Below, in pieces: positions 1 to 10,665 of a DNA stretch of 64,000 nucleotides. The position numbers and the translations under genes are program-made. How positions within the stretch are numbered: position 1 is the stretch's first letter; each line of letters begins with the position of its first letter. The DNA is from Nocardia brasiliensis IFM 10847 (GTDB lineage Bacteria > Actinomycetota > Actinomycetes > Mycobacteriales > Mycobacteriaceae), in the NCBI RefSeq assembly GCF_000710915.1, contig NZ_BAUA01000042.1, positions 58,451-122,450 of the forward strand, given 5' to 3'. The notes beneath the pieces are model-generated. The model was not told where the DNA came from. It made no database searches and saw only the letters and a program-made list of their open reading frames with translations.

Positions 1-186
1 ACCCGGTTTACGCACCAGCGCACCGATTTCCACGAAAGTGCCCGGATCGAGCAGCATGTTGATCCGGTCACGAGCGCTGGGAATCCCCTTCTTCGCCCGC
101 TTGGCCACCCCCGCTTCACCCGCCGGCTCCTGCGCTAAATCCAGCCTCTTGCGCAGGTCGGCGAGCTTCTCGGCAGTCGTAGTCAC
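1..186 (-). CDS. accD4: Acyl-CoA carboxylase beta subunit AccD4, N-terminal fragment
   Basis: Only the first 62 codons are inside the window; the gene runs off the left edge. The GTG start overlaps the pks13 stop in a GTGA junction. The visible residues include an N-terminal helix ([15 protein letters not shown]) and a KAKKG-like basic stretch followed by [15 protein letters not shown], the usual entry to the carboxyltransferase domain of AccD subunits. AccD4 carboxylates the long acyl-CoA that Pks13 condenses with the meromycolate activated by FadD32 (established for mycobacteria). Position directly after pks13 makes this assignment firm despite the short fragment. Confidence 0.9.
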   Translation of the reverse strand, partial: MTTTAEKLADLRKRLDLAQEPAGEAGVAKRAKKGIPSARDRINMLLDPGTFVEIGALVRKPG

Positions 187-3100
187 TGAGCCCCTTTCAC
201 ATCTATCGCGGCAAGCTTGGCGGCGAGGTCGGCTCCGATCTTTCCGATCCGAGGCTCATCGATGATCTGCAGGTGGTCACCGGGAATGTGCACAATTTCC
301 AGATGCGACAGGTACTCGTCCCAGCCACCGTTCGGCTTGCGGTCGGCGTAGCGCGGCTCTAACTCGATCGCGCCATCGTGGTAGCGATCGGCGAGGTAGA
401 GCACGACATCACCGTCGTAGTGTGTCGGTTGGACCTGCTGCAGCGCACGGTTTTCGATCCACGAGGTCTTCTGGTGCTCGAGCACGCCACCCGGGATCTT
501 CGCCCCGCTCAGTTTGACCAGTTCCGAGATCATCTTGAACTGTTCTTCATCGGAGGCCGCGGCCAGCTCTTGCAACTGCTCGGGCGGAAGTTCCCCGTCG
601 ACGCCGTAGGTCTTCTTGGCGAAGGCCTGATACCGCTCGATCCGACGCACCCGCTCTTCGGGACTGTTGTCCTCCGGCTCAGACGGAATAGCGAGGTCGA
701 TAAGTCCGACGACCCTGACGTCCGCGCCATCCGCGCGCAGGATCTGCGCACAGGCCATGGCCAATACCGCACCGAGTGACCAGCCGTAGAGGACGAAAGG
801 ACCGTCCCCTTGCAGCTTGCGCAGTTCCGGCGCGTACTGGCGGGCGCGCTCTTCGATCGCGCCGTCGACCCGCTCGAAGCCGTACATCGGGGTGTCGGCC
901 GGAAGCCGCTTCAGCAGCGGTTCGTACACGAGCGTGTTGCCGCCGGCAGGATGGAACACGAAGACCGGCACCGCATTCGAGCCTTCGGGGCGCGCGCGCA
1001 GCGGACGCACGAATCCGTCCACGTCGGCACCGCTGTCCTGCAACCTACGCACGATCTCCGCGAGCTGCTCGATGGTCTCGCAGTCGAGCACATCGTCGAC
1101 GGTGACCTCGGCCTTGACCCGCTCGGTGAGCCGGGCCGCCAGCTTCTCGGCCACCTCTTCCTCGAGGATCGGCAGGGTGTTGAAGATACCGCCGGCGGAC
1201 TTACCGGTGACCACCGCCCAGGTGGCGAAGGTCAATCGTTCGGCGGCGTCGCGCGGCGGGACGTCGTCCTCGTCGGCGGGCTGCTGACCGCCGAAGGCCG
1301 GGGCAGCGGCAGGTGCCGGCGCGGCGACCGGCGAAACCGGTTCGGCCACAGCAGGTTCCGCCGGTACGGCGGGCGTCTCGGCGGCCGGCGTAGCGGCTGC
1401 CACCGGCGCGGCGGCTTCGGTAGCCGGCGCGGCGGTCTCGGCGTCCGCGTTCGACGGCGAAACAGCCTCGGGTGCAGCGGTATTCGCGGCAGCAGCGGCG
1501 ATCGCGGCCGGGTCCTCGCCCGCGGCGACCGCGGCACGAGCCGCCTCGATGAAGCCGGCGTCGACGGTGACCTCTTCGCCCGCAGCCTGTTTCGCGGCGA
1601 CCGCCTGCAACTCGTCGCGGTGTTCGACGGCGTAGCGCAGCACCTTGCCGACCTCGTTGAGGTTGGCGTCGCGCACGGCCTGGATCTGCAGCTGCGGGAT
1701 ATCGAATTCGTACTCGACGCGGTTCTTGATGCGCATGGCCATCAGCGAGTCGAGACCGAGCTCCATCAGCGGGATCTCCATCGGGAGATCCTCGACCGCG
1801 TAGCCCATGGACTCGGCGACGATCAGCGCGAGCCGGTCCTCGAGCTTCTGGCTGCCGTTCGGATCCCAGCGGTCACCGAAGGTCTCGATGACTTCCAGGT
1901 CGGTGCCCGCCGCCGGCTCGACCGCGGCGGCCGCCGGAACGAGCTCGGCCACAACGGGTTCGGGCAACGGCGCGCCCGAGGTGACCACGGCGTCGAAGAG
2001 CAGCCGGAAGCTCGCGCCCTCCTTGGCGTGCACCTGCACCGACGCACCGCCGGGATGCGGGGTCAGCGTGGTGGTCAGCGTGCCCGACGCCGGAACAGTC
2101 GCGTGCACGATCGAGGCGCCGAGCGAGACCTCGCTGAGCACCTGTGCCGCGGCGGCCTGCACGAGCGCGGCCAGGTCGCCAGCGGATGCGGCCTGCACCT
2201 CCCACGCGTGCCTGCCGTCCGGCAGCGCCACGTGCGCGCCGGGCACCCGGGTGTTGCCGCCGCCCGCGGACAGCGACGCCTTCGGCCAGTACTCCTTGCG
2301 CACGAACGTGGTTCGCGGCACGTCGGCGTACGCCCCGGGGGTCAGCAGGGAGGACAGGTCCACCTTGTGCCCGTGCACGTACAACTGCGCCAGCGCGCCG
2401 ATCACGCCGGCCGCCTCGTCTTCCTTGCGCTTGAGCGTCGGAATGAGCTGCGCGTCGTGCAGACCCGCGGCGAAGGTGGTGCCGAGCACCTGCATCAGCG
2501 CGACCGAGTTCGGCGCGAGCTCCAGGAAGGTGGTGTGGCCCGCGTCGACCGCGAGCTTCACCGCGTTGGTGAAGTACACGCTGCCGCGCATGTTCTTCAC
2601 CCAGTAGTCCTCGTTGTGCACCGGATCGGTACCCGCGCGGTAGAACTCGCCCTTGTGCACGGTCGAGTAGAGACCGGTCTTCAGCTTGGTCGGCTCGATG
2701 CCGGCCAGCTCCGCGGCCAGCTCGCCGAGCAGCGGGTCCATCTGCGAGGTGTGGCCCGCGCCGCGGGTCTGCAGGATCCGGGCGAACTTGCCCTCCGCCT
2801 CCACCCGCGCCACGATCGCCTCGACCTGCGCGCGCGGCCCGCCGATCACCGTGTTGGTGGGGGCCGCGTACACGCCGACCTCGACGTCCGGGAATTCAGC
2901 GAGCAGCTTCTCGATGTCCTCGGCGCTGTATTCGACGAGCGCCATGTTGCGCACGTCGTCGTCGGTGAGCATCTGCTCGCCCTCGTGCATCAGGCGCGAG
3001 CGGGCGCAGATCACCCGGACCGCGTCCTCGAGCGGCAGGCCGCCCGCGATGTACGCCTCGGCGACCTCGCCCATCGAATGTCCCACCACCGCTTCGGGTT

Positions 3101-5588
3101 CCGCGCCGTGCGCGCGCAGCAGCGCGGCCAGGCCGACCTGGATGGTGAAGATGCCGACCTGCGAGGTGCCGACGTTGTAGTCCTGGCCGTCGTCGAGGAA
3201 CATGTCCCGGATCGAGTACCCGGCCTCGTCCTGCACCAGCTCGTCGACCTGGTCGACGGCCTTGGCGAAGATGGAATTCTCCAGGTACAGCGATTTGGCC
3301 ATCTTGCGGTGCTGCGCGCCGAAACCGGAGAGCACCCACACCGGGCCGACGGCGGCGGGCGCGTCTGCGGTGAACACACCGTTGCCGGGCTTACCCGCCG
3401 CGATGGCACGCAGACCGGCGACGGCCTCCTCGTGCGTCTTGGCGAGCACCACACCGCGCGAACGCCAGTGGCTGCGCTTGGCCAGCGACCTGGCCACGTC
3501 CTCGAGCGAAACATCGCGGCCCGCTTCGGATTCCAGCCAGTCGGCCAGCTCACCGGCGGCGCGGCGGCGGCGCGAAGGCATGTAGCCGGAAATCGGCAAC
3601 ACGACCGGGAGCGGTTCGGTGCGCTCGGCGGTCCATTCCGCCACCGTGGCAACAGCTTCCGCGGCCGCAGCCGCGGGTTCGGTAGCGAGCGCAGCGGTCT
3701 CGGTGACGTCTTCGCCTGCCTCGGCGACGATCGCGTCCGCTTCCGCGATCACGTCGGTCGACTCATCATCGAGTTCAGCGTCGAGGGCAGCGACATTCGC
3801 ATCGACCGCCGCTGCCTCGACCTTCGGTGCGACTGCCTCGGGGGCGGCCGGGGCCTCGGCCGCAGCCGGAACGTATTCCTGCACCACCACGTGTGCGTTG
3901 GTACCGCCGAAGCCGAAACCGGAGATGCCGATGGTGGCGGTGCCGCTGTAGCGCGGGAATTCGGTCGGCTCGTCGACGACCTTCAGGTGGGCCTGGTCGA
4001 ACGGGATGTACGGGTTGGGACCGGCGAAGTTGATGTTCGGCGGAATGACGTTGTGCTGCAACGCCATCACGATCTTGGCGAAGCTCGCCGCACCCGCGGC
4101 CGATTCCAGGTGGCCGAAATTGGATTTCACCGAGCCGAGCAGCGCGGGTTGGTCGTCCGCACGACCGCGGCCGACCACCCGGCCGAGCGCGTCGGCTTCG
4201 ATCGGGTCGCCGAGCAGGGTGCCGGTGCCGTGCGCCTCGATGTAGTCGACGGTCGACGGCACGATTCCCGCGTCCCGATACGCCCGGCGGAGCACCTCGG
4301 CCTGGGCATCGGGATTGGGCGCGACGATGCCGTTGGAGCGTCCGTCGGAGTTGATCGCGGAGCCCTTGATGACGGCCATGATTCGATCGCCGTCACGTTC
4401 GGCGTCGGCCAGGCGCTTGAGCACGATGAGACCGGCGCCCTCGGAACGAACCATGCCGTCGGCATCGGCCGAGAACGCCTTGATCCGGCCGTTCTTCGCG
4501 ACCGCGCCGACCGAGTCGTAGCCGAGGGTGACCATCGGCGCGAGCAGCATGTTCACGCCGCCGGCCAGTGCCAGGTCGGCGTCGCCGTCGCGGAGCGCGC
4601 GTACCGCCTGATGCACGGCGACCAGCGTGGACGAGCAGGCGGTGTCCACCGCGACGGATGGGCCACGGAAGTCGTAGAAGTAGGAGACGCGGTTGGCGAT
4701 GATGCCGGAGGACGCGCCGGTGATGCCGTACGCCGCGGCGGAAGCGGGCAGATTCGGGTCCTGGTTGCCGACGCCGAGGGCGGCGACCAGCATGAAGTCA
4801 CTGGTCGACGTGCCGATGAAGACACCAACCGGCGCGCCCTTGAGTTCGCTGGCGGGAATCCTGGCGTGCTCCAACGCTTCCCAGGTCAGTTCCATCATCA
4901 GGCGCTGCTGCGGATCGACGTTCTCGACCTCGAGCGGCGACATCGCGAAGAACTCCGCGTCGAAGCCCTTGACCACGTCCTGGTCAAGGTAACCGCCCAG
5001 AGTGTTGGCCGAGGCGATGGCTGCGGCGGCACCCGGATCGGCGGCGAACTCGTCCCACCGCCCCTCGGGCAGATCCCGGATCCCGTCCCCGCGATTGATC
5101 AGGAACTCCCAGGTCGACTCCGGCGTATCGCCCGCGCCGGGCAACCGGGTGGACAGGCCGACGATGGCGATATCGTGCGCCTGACCCGGCTGGTAGCCCG
5201 CGGTATAGAAGGAGTCGTCGGAGACTTCGTCCACGCTTTCCGGCTCGCCGTTGATGACCACCTCGGCCAGCGACGCGATGGTCGGATGCTGGTATACGAC
5301 GGTCGCGGTCAGCACCACGCCGGTGAGTTCCTCGATATCGCCGCCGAGGGCGATGGCGTCGCGCGAGGCGAGCCCGAACTCTTCCATCGGCCGGTCCACG
5401 GTGATCGCCTCGATCGACTGCCCGGTCGCGTCGGCGACCCAGCGCCGCAGCCACTCCCGCAGCTCGGCCACGGACAGATCGGTCCGCTCACCGCTCGTGG
5501 CGGCAGCGCTCACCGGCGCGGGCGCCTGGTCGGCACCCTGCTCGGCGGGCAAGTTATCGGTCGTCTGGGTGGACTCGTTGTCGGCCAT
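183..5588 (-). CDS. pks13: Polyketide synthase Pks13, mycolic acid condensase
   Basis: Performs the final Claisen-type condensation that joins the meromycolic chain to the carboxylated alpha branch. About 1801 residues, close to the mycobacterial protein. Domains in order: N-terminal ACP with the carrier serine in GLASRDA (S75), ketosynthase (about 138-570) with DTACSS (C318) and histidines in EAHGTGT and NFGHLE, an Ala/Glu-rich linker (about 572-655), acyltransferase with GHSMGE (S838), second ACP with LGLDSLMAM, a long Ala/Pro-rich linker, and a C-terminal thioesterase with GWSLGA. No reducing domains, as expected for Pks13. ATG at 5588 lies just after GAGGAATTG; a TTG one codon earlier is possible. 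It lies 143 bases downstream of fadD32 and overlaps accD4 by four bases, so the three are probably co-expressed. Confidence 0.97.
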   Translation of the reverse strand: MADNESTQTTDNLPAEQGADQAPAPVSAAATSGERTDLSVAELREWLRRWVADATGQSIEAITVDRPMEEFGLASRDAIALGGDIEELTGVVLTATVVYQHPTIASLAEVVINGEPESVDEVSDDSFYTAGYQPGQAHDIAIVGLSTRLPGAGDTPESTWEFLINRGDGIRDLPEGRWDEFAADPGAAAAIASANTLGGYLDQDVVKGFDAEFFAMSPLEVENVDPQQRLMMELTWEALEHARIPASELKGAPVGVFIGTSTSDFMLVAALGVGNQDPNLPASAAAYGITGASSGIIANRVSYFYDFRGPSVAVDTACSSTLVAVHQAVRALRDGDADLALAGGVNMLLAPMVTLGYDSVGAVAKNGRIKAFSADADGMVRSEGAGLIVLKRLADAERDGDRIMAVIKGSAINSDGRSNGIVAPNPDAQAEVLRRAYRDAGIVPSTVDYIEAHGTGTLLGDPIEADALGRVVGRGRADDQPALLGSVKSNFGHLESAAGAASFAKIVMALQHNVIPPNINFAGPNPYIPFDQAHLKVVDEPTEFPRYSGTATIGISGFGFGGTNAHVVVQEYVPAAAEAPAAPEAVAPKVEAAAVDANVAALDAELDDESTDVIAEADAIVAEAGEDVTETAALATEPAAAAAEAVATVAEWTAERTEPLPVVLPISGYMPSRRRRAAGELADWLESEAGRDVSLEDVARSLAKRSHWRSRGVVLAKTHEEAVAGLRAIAAGKPGNGVFTADAPAAVGPVWVLSGFGAQHRKMAKSLYLENSIFAKAVDQVDELVQDEAGYSIRDMFLDDGQDYNVGTSQVGIFTIQVGLAALLRAHGAEPEAVVGHSMGEVAEAYIAGGLPLEDAVRVICARSRLMHEGEQMLTDDDVRNMALVEYSAEDIEKLLAEFPDVEVGVYAAPTNTVIGGPRAQVEAIVARVEAEGKFARILQTRGAGHTSQMDPLLGELAAELAGIEPTKLKTGLYSTVHKGEFYRAGTDPVHNEDYWVKNMRGSVYFTNAVKLAVDAGHTTFLELAPNSVALMQVLGTTFAAGLHDAQLIPTLKRKEDEAAGVIGALAQLYVHGHKVDLSSLLTPGAYADVPRTTFVRKEYWPKASLSAGGGNTRVPGAHVALPDGRHAWEVQAASAGDLAALVQAAAAQVLSEVSLGASIVHATVPASGTLTTTLTPHPGGASVQVHAKEGASFRLLFDAVVTSGAPLPEPVVAELVPAAAAVEPAAGTDLEVIETFGDRWDPNGSQKLEDRLALIVAESMGYAVEDLPMEIPLMELGLDSLMAMRIKNRVEYEFDIPQLQIQAVRDANLNEVGKVLRYAVEHRDELQAVAAKQAAGEEVTVDAGFIEAARAAVAAGEDPAAIAAAAANTAAPEAVSPSNADAETAAPATEAAAPVAAATPAAETPAVPAEPAVAEPVSPVAAPAPAAAPAFGGQQPADEDDVPPRDAAERLTFATWAVVTGKSAGGIFNTLPILEEEVAEKLAARLTERVKAEVTVDDVLDCETIEQLAEIVRRLQDSGADVDGFVRPLRARPEGSNAVPVFVFHPAGGNTLVYEPLLKRLPADTPMYGFERVDGAIEERARQYAPELRKLQGDGPFVLYGWSLGAVLAMACAQILRADGADVRVVGLIDLAIPSEPEDNSPEERVRRIERYQAFAKKTYGVDGELPPEQLQELAAASDEEQFKMISELVKLSGAKIPGGVLEHQKTSWIENRALQQVQPTHYDGDVVLYLADRYHDGAIELEPRYADRKPNGGWDEYLSHLEIVHIPGDHLQIIDEPRIGKIGADLAAKLAAIDVKGAQ

Positions 5589-5731
5589 CAATTCCTCAAG
5601 CTACCTGTCTGCGTGCGGTTGCGCGGCGGGGATTGACGGCCCGGATCACTCGGTGTCGTTCCGGCACAGGCCGGAACCGAGTGGCGAGCCAGACAACCAC
5701 TGTTCCGACCTGATCGAGGCGGGAACTTCCG

Positions 5732-7648
5732 TCATTCTTCCTCGGGTGCATCGGGGAAGGCCTGCTGGGTGTAACCACCCCGCAGTGTTCCCTCCAGATA
5801 GGCGGCCTTGCAGGCGCGCCGGGCGATCTTGCCGCTGGAGGTACGCGGGATCGAGCCCGCGGGCACCAGCAGGACGTCACGAACGGTGACACCGTGGCGC
5901 GCGGCCACCGCGGCCCGCACCTCGTCGGCGATCGGCAGGGGATCGGCCTTGCCCGCGCCGGGGCCGCGCTCGGCCACGATCACCAGCTGCTCGGAGCCGT
6001 CGTCGGCGTCGAACTTCAAGCCGGAGTGGCTGCCCTGATCGAAGACGAGCGCGGGCAGCTGGTTCGCGGGCACCGAGAACGCGGCGACGAAGCCGGGGCG
6101 CAGCGCCTTGGAGGCTTCCTGCGCGGAGAACTCGAGATCCTGCGGGTAGTGGTTGCGGCCGTCGACGATCACCAGGTCCTTGACCCGGCCGGTGATGTAG
6201 AGCTCGCCGTCGAGGTACACGCCGTAATCGCCGGTGCGCATCCAGTTGGCGTCGCGGTCGGTGCCTTCGGCGTGGCTGCCCTCGGCGAGGCGATGGGGCA
6301 CCTTGTTCTGGAAGGTGGCGGCCGTCTCGTCCGGGCGACCCCAGTAGCCGATGCCCATGTTGTTGCCGTGCAACCAGATCTCACCGACCCGGCCGTCGGG
6401 CAGCTCCTGGCCGCCGTCGGCCTCGACGGTTTCCGGATCGACGATCACGGCCCACTGCGACAGCGCGACGTAACCGCAGGAGACCTGCGCGATGGCGTTG
6501 TCGGTGCCCGGCTCGACCTTGACCATGCGGCCGGCGTTGAGTTCGTTGCGATCGACCCAGGTGACCTTGGCTTCGTCCTCGGCCTTGGTCGCCGACACGA
6601 ACAGGGTCGCCTCGGCCATGCCGTAGCACGGCTTGATCGCCGTCTTGGGTAGGCCATACGGCGCGAAGGCCTCGTTGAACTTCTTCATCGACGAGGTGGT
6701 CACCGGCTCGCTGCCGTTGATCAGGCCGATCACGTTCGACAGATCCAGCGACTCGCCGTTCTTCGGCAGACCACGCGCGGCGGCATGCTCGAACGCGAAA
6801 TTCGGTGCGGCGGCGAAGGTTCCGGCGCCGTCGGACTGCGCGGCCAGTTCCTTGATCCAGCGGTACGGGCGGCGCACGAACGCACTCGGCGACATGATGG
6901 TGATGAACTTGCCGCCGACCGCGGGCAGGATCACCGTGAGCAGGCCCATGTCGTGGAACAGCGGCAGCCAGGTGACGCCGCGCGAGTTCCAGTCCAGGTT
7001 GATCGAGTTCACCATCTGCAGCAGGTTGGTGCCGACCGCGCGGTGGGTGATCTCCACACCGGCCGGGGTCCGGGTCGAGCCCGAGGTGTACTGCAGGTAG
7101 GCGATGTCATCGATGGCGATATCCGGACGCACCCAGCCCTCGCCGACGCTGTCGGGGATCGCGTCCACCGCGATGATGCGCGGGCGCTGAGCGGCGGGCA
7201 GCGCACGGAAGAACTGACGCACGCCCGCCGCGGAGGAGCTCGCGGTGAGGATGGCGGCAGGCTCGCAGTCGCCGAGCACGGCGTGCAGGCGGTCGGTGTG
7301 ACCCGGCTCGTCGGGGTCGAACAGCGGCACCGAGATGGTGCCCGCGTAGATCGCGGCGAAGAAGGAGACCACGTAATCCAAGCCCTGCGGCGCCAGGATC
7401 GCGACCCGGTCGCCCGGGTTGGTCACCTGCTGCAGTCGAGCGGCCACCGCGCGCAGCCGAATGCCGAACTCACGCCACGTCAGTTCCTGGGCCTCACCAT
7501 CACGCTCACGCGAGTAATCGATGTAGCGGTACGCCAGAGTGTTCGCGTCGTTCCGGGTGTGCTTCTCGACGTGATCGACCAGGGTGTGATCCTCGGGAAT
7601 TCGGATGTTCCCGGTCTCGTCCAGGTAGTCGTCGAAAGTCTCTTCCAT
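5732..7648 (-). CDS. fadD32: Fatty-acyl-AMP ligase FadD32
   Basis: Activates meromycolic acid as an acyl-adenylate and loads it on the N-terminal ACP of Pks13. The protein is about 638 residues in the adenylate-forming superfamily. The P-loop-like motif [12 protein letters not shown], the GYGMAE-type motif seen as [10 protein letters not shown], the MRTGDYG hinge aspartate and a C-terminal [10 protein letters not shown] lysine motif are all visible. The ATG at 7648 is chosen because GGAGGAGAAGG sits immediately upstream; an in-frame start eight codons earlier has no such site. It is the first gene of the fadD32-pks13-accD4 set, and the upstream gap (7649-7842) is the likely promoter region. 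Confidence 0.97.
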   Translation of the reverse strand: MEETFDDYLDETGNIRIPEDHTLVDHVEKHTRNDANTLAYRYIDYSRERDGEAQELTWREFGIRLRAVAARLQQVTNPGDRVAILAPQGLDYVVSFFAAIYAGTISVPLFDPDEPGHTDRLHAVLGDCEPAAILTASSSAAGVRQFFRALPAAQRPRIIAVDAIPDSVGEGWVRPDIAIDDIAYLQYTSGSTRTPAGVEITHRAVGTNLLQMVNSINLDWNSRGVTWLPLFHDMGLLTVILPAVGGKFITIMSPSAFVRRPYRWIKELAAQSDGAGTFAAAPNFAFEHAAARGLPKNGESLDLSNVIGLINGSEPVTTSSMKKFNEAFAPYGLPKTAIKPCYGMAEATLFVSATKAEDEAKVTWVDRNELNAGRMVKVEPGTDNAIAQVSCGYVALSQWAVIVDPETVEADGGQELPDGRVGEIWLHGNNMGIGYWGRPDETAATFQNKVPHRLAEGSHAEGTDRDANWMRTGDYGVYLDGELYITGRVKDLVIVDGRNHYPQDLEFSAQEASKALRPGFVAAFSVPANQLPALVFDQGSHSGLKFDADDGSEQLVIVAERGPGAGKADPLPIADEVRAAVAARHGVTVRDVLLVPAGSIPRTSSGKIARRACKAAYLEGTLRGGYTQQAFPDAPEEE

Positions 7649-7842
7649 TCCTTCTTCTCCTCCGAGGCACACGCAGCAAGACGGCGACTACGCCGCTGTT
7701 ACCTGTGAGGCCCCGACTCGCTTTCGCCCGCTGGCTGCTCCCACTGTGCGGAGAGTCAGCTTGCAGATTCTGGGCGGTCTGCGCGGTGACCGCTATCGGC
7801 TAGATGTACTCAAACCAGGGTTATGTTACAGAGAAGGCCCGG

Positions 7843-8862
7843 TCACTCGTCTCGCAGCAGGGGAATAACGGGGGCGAATGCGTCCATCTGGGTGGGAAAT
7901 ACCCCTACATACGACATCGAGGTGAGTTGGCGCACACGCCGGATCTGCTCGGCGATTTCCTCGAACGTTCCGATGGCGACGTAGGGCGACTCGAGGATCT
8001 CCTCGACCGAAAGCTTCACGTCCACCTCGAGATCCGGGTGCAGCCCCCGATCGATCGCGGAAAGCGCCATCTCAGCGGTCTTCTCGCGATCGTCGGTGAT
8101 GACGATCGCGGTGATGGCCCAGTTCAGCTCGATATCGGCGAACCGATCACCCGCGGCCTCGCGGATCAGGTTCACCTTCTCGATCGTCTTGGCCATCGTG
8201 ATGCCCGACAAGAGGCCTTTACCGTGCTTGGTGGTGACCGGGACGACGGAGATGATGTCGGCGTGTTTTGCGGCCAGGCGCAACATCTTCGGACCGCCGC
8301 CGCCGGTGCAGATCGGCGGGCGCGGACCCTGCCGCGGGCGCGGCGTACCCTTGACGCCGTGCACCTGGTAGTGCTTGCCCTCGAAGGTGCACTCCTGACC
8401 GCGCAGCAGCACGTCGAGAATGGTCAGCGCCTCGTCCAGCTTCTCCAGACGGACGCCGGGCGTCTCGTAGGGGATGCCCGCGGCGGCGAACTCGTCCTGC
8501 TTCCAGCCCGCGCCGAGACCGACCTCGAGCCTGCCCTTGGACAGCACGTCGATGGTGGCCAGATCCTTCGCCAGCACCACCGGGTTGCGGAAGCCGTTGG
8601 CCAGCACCGAGGTTCCGAGCCGGATCCGCTCGGTGGCCTGGGTCAGCGCGCCGAGCGCGGCGATCGGGCCGATCTGGTCGCCGAGGTGGTCGGGCACGAC
8701 GAAACTGTCGAAGCCGTACTCCTCGGCCTGCTGCGCCGTCTGGATGAACTTGCGGGCGCCACCTTCTTGCTTGTTTCCCTCACCAGCTGCCGCGAAGCGG
8801 AAGCTGCGCAGCGGCGTACCCAGCGCGGTCAACTCACCGGCCGGGGCGGCGGCTTCTGTCAT
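7843..8862 (-). CDS. LLM-class F420-dependent oxidoreductase
   Basis: 339 residues with the luciferase-like monooxygenase TIM-barrel pattern: an FVVPDHLGDQIGP segment, RIRLGTSVLANGFRNP, and LEVGLGAGWKQDEF. The overall pattern fits F420-dependent oxidoreductases of the MSMEG_2516 type. The substrate is unknown. AGGAG lies 12 bases before the ATG. The gene sits between fadD32 and culp6, where the mycobacterial block has no gene, so a role in lipid or envelope redox chemistry is only a guess from position. The FMN-using alternative cannot be excluded from sequence. Confidence 0.85.
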   Translation of the reverse strand: MTEAAAPAGELTALGTPLRSFRFAAAGEGNKQEGGARKFIQTAQQAEEYGFDSFVVPDHLGDQIGPIAALGALTQATERIRLGTSVLANGFRNPVVLAKDLATIDVLSKGRLEVGLGAGWKQDEFAAAGIPYETPGVRLEKLDEALTILDVLLRGQECTFEGKHYQVHGVKGTPRPRQGPRPPICTGGGGPKMLRLAAKHADIISVVPVTTKHGKGLLSGITMAKTIEKVNLIREAAGDRFADIELNWAITAIVITDDREKTAEMALSAIDRGLHPDLEVDVKLSVEEILESPYVAIGTFEEIAEQIRRVRQLTSMSYVGVFPTQMDAFAPVIPLLRDE

Positions 8863-9050
8863 GAACTCATGCTCCTGGCTGTAAGGAAATCCGGGCGCGA
8901 CACTGCGGGGCGGTCATGCCCGACACTCGGTACGGGTTACCCGCGTCGCGATCACCAGCGCACTTTACAGCGTCGTGTCCAGCCGGACGCGCGCTTGCTC
9001 CGGCACTACTGGGTGTACTGGGCACGCACCGGAGTACGGCCTGTGAGATC

Positions 9051-10037
9051 TCACGAGTGCGGCGGATGCGGGGCCGACTCGATGAGGCCGTTCGCCCAGT
9101 TCGCGGTCCACTGGGTAGCGGTGGTGCCGTTGTCGTCGACGACGAATCCGTTGTACAGCGCGTGCACCGGATTGCCCGCCGCGCGCACCAGTGCGCCGAC
9201 GCTGCCCATGACGTTCCACGGACTCAAGGCCTCTCGCGGCGCGTCACAGATCAGGTCGCCCTGCGCACAGATGGTGAAGGTCCGCTCGGCCAGTTCGCCG
9301 AAGCCACCCGGGCGCGGACCGGTCATCGTGATACCGGGCACATTGAGACCCTTCAACGCGACCTCGGCGCCGACGCCGGCGGGCACCGCACCAACCTGCA
9401 CCGCTTGACCCGGGCCGGTGTCGCCGGTGCGACGGCCGTCCGAGATCAGCGTCACGCCGAGTATCCGTTTCGCCGGGACCGGGCCCTTGCCCGCGGCGAT
9501 CTGACTGGTGACGTCGCCCGCGATGACCGCGCCCTGGGAGAAGCCGGCGATCACATAGTTGGTCAGCGGACACCTGCTCGCCCGCTCCTGCATGGCCTTG
9601 GCCATGTTCTGCGTGCCCTCGGTCCGGCTGTTGTTGTACGACTGCTGCCCGTCCGGGGGAATCGCGATCGGATTCGAGAACTGCGCGACATAGGGGACGG
9701 TGTAGACGTCGAGCCGCTCCTTGGGGAACTGCTGCGCCACCGGACCGGAGATGTTGAGCATCAACGAGTTCGGGTTCGCCGTGGGGTTGTGCGGGTCGTC
9801 GTTGCTGTTCGACTCCCAGGTACCGGGCACCGAGATCATCTGCACGTCCGGGCAGTCCGCGGGCTGGGACGTGGGCTCTTCGGGCGGCTTGGGCCCGGGC
9901 TTGGGCTGGCGCAGCGGTCCGGCGAGCAGGTACCACAGCAGCAGCACCACGATGATGATCAGCACCGGGATCGCGAGCAGCAGCAGACATCCCGCCGGCC
10001 GGGACCGGCGGGACGTCGTTCCGCGACGGGGGCTCAC
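9051..10037 (-). CDS. culp6: Culp6-type cutinase (mycolate-block esterase)
   Basis: 328 residues. A basic N-terminus precedes one hydrophobic segment (about 16-39), which looks like a membrane anchor, followed by a Pro-rich linker and a cutinase domain from about residue 60. The nucleophile is in AGFSQGA (S167), and the downstream CDAPRE aspartate and NPVHALY histidine complete a plausible triad. Paired cysteines fit a secreted fold. Its place beside fadD32 matches Rv3802c (Culp6), a phospholipase/thioesterase linked to mycolate metabolism. The GTG start overlaps the stop of the upstream lipoprotein gene (GTGA). Confidence 0.93.
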   Translation of the reverse strand: MSPRRGTTSRRSRPAGCLLLLAIPVLIIIVVLLLWYLLAGPLRQPKPGPKPPEEPTSQPADCPDVQMISVPGTWESNSNDDPHNPTANPNSLMLNISGPVAQQFPKERLDVYTVPYVAQFSNPIAIPPDGQQSYNNSRTEGTQNMAKAMQERASRCPLTNYVIAGFSQGAVIAGDVTSQIAAGKGPVPAKRILGVTLISDGRRTGDTGPGQAVQVGAVPAGVGAEVALKGLNVPGITMTGPRPGGFGELAERTFTICAQGDLICDAPREALSPWNVMGSVGALVRAAGNPVHALYNGFVVDDNGTTATQWTANWANGLIESAPHPPHS

Positions 10038-10564
10038 TGGCAGTACGTCTGCTTAGCGGCGCTGACGTAGATCTGCCCGGCCTTCTCCACCGGCATCTTC
10101 GCCGGATCGAAGGACGGGTCGGAACCGGCCATCGCGGTCACGAAGGTCATCAGGTCTTGATCGGACGCACCGGAGGCGATGCCCTGGCAGACGTAGCCCG
10201 CGACGCTGAGCGCGATATCCGGGGTCGACGGCGTGACACCCTGCTGCTTCAGCGCGTCGAGGTACTTCTTGTCCTTGTCGGTGAGCTTCGAGGTGTCGGC
10301 GGGCGGCGCGGACTCGATCGGCTCCGGCCGCTCCGGCGCGGGAGCCGGCGCCTGCTGGGATTCGGGCGCCGGGGCCGGGGCGGGTGCCGGCGCCGAGGCG
10401 GTGTCGCCGGGGGTGGACGAGGCGGGCGGCTGCGTTGCCGCCGTGGTGCGGGTCAGCGTCGGCGTGCTCGACGCGGTGGAATCGTTGCCACCACAGGCGG
10501 CGAGCAAGCCGGTCGCGGCGATCGCCACGACAACGCCGAATACCTTGCCACGGGTCCTCTGCAT
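10034..10564 (-). CDS. DUF732-type lipoprotein
   Basis: 176 residues. A type II signal peptide ends in the lipobox LLAACG (lipidated Cys24), then comes a Pro/Ala/Glu-rich linker (about 40-90), then a short globular domain of DUF732 pattern containing GYVCQGI and a C-terminal TYCQ; the two cysteines probably form a disulfide. GAGGACA precedes the ATG. It overlaps culp6 by four bases and is likely translated with it. The function of this family is not known. The pairing with a membrane-anchored cutinase suggests an envelope accessory role, which is inference. Confidence 0.85.
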   Translation of the reverse strand: MQRTRGKVFGVVVAIAATGLLAACGGNDSTASSTPTLTRTTAATQPPASSTPGDTASAPAPAPAPAPESQQAPAPAPERPEPIESAPPADTSKLTDKDKKYLDALKQQGVTPSTPDIALSVAGYVCQGIASGASDQDLMTFVTAMAGSDPSFDPAKMPVEKAGQIYVSAAKQTYCQ

Positions 10565-10665
10565 GAATTCTGTCCTCGATCTGTTCGCAAACGGGGGAGG
10601 TCGCCCACCAGGCTAAAGGAAAGTCCGCCCGGAGCGCGGCCGGTCAAGAAACAGACCGGTCCGTA

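Noticed and set aside
810..5636. Very long open frame on the plus strand opposite pks13
   Set aside because: High GC keeps the antisense frame open; it is rich in Arg, Gly and His, has no ribosome site, and pks13 explains the region fully.
6785..7708. Long plus-strand frame opposite fadD32
   Set aside because: Shadow of fadD32 with biased composition and no recognisable domain.
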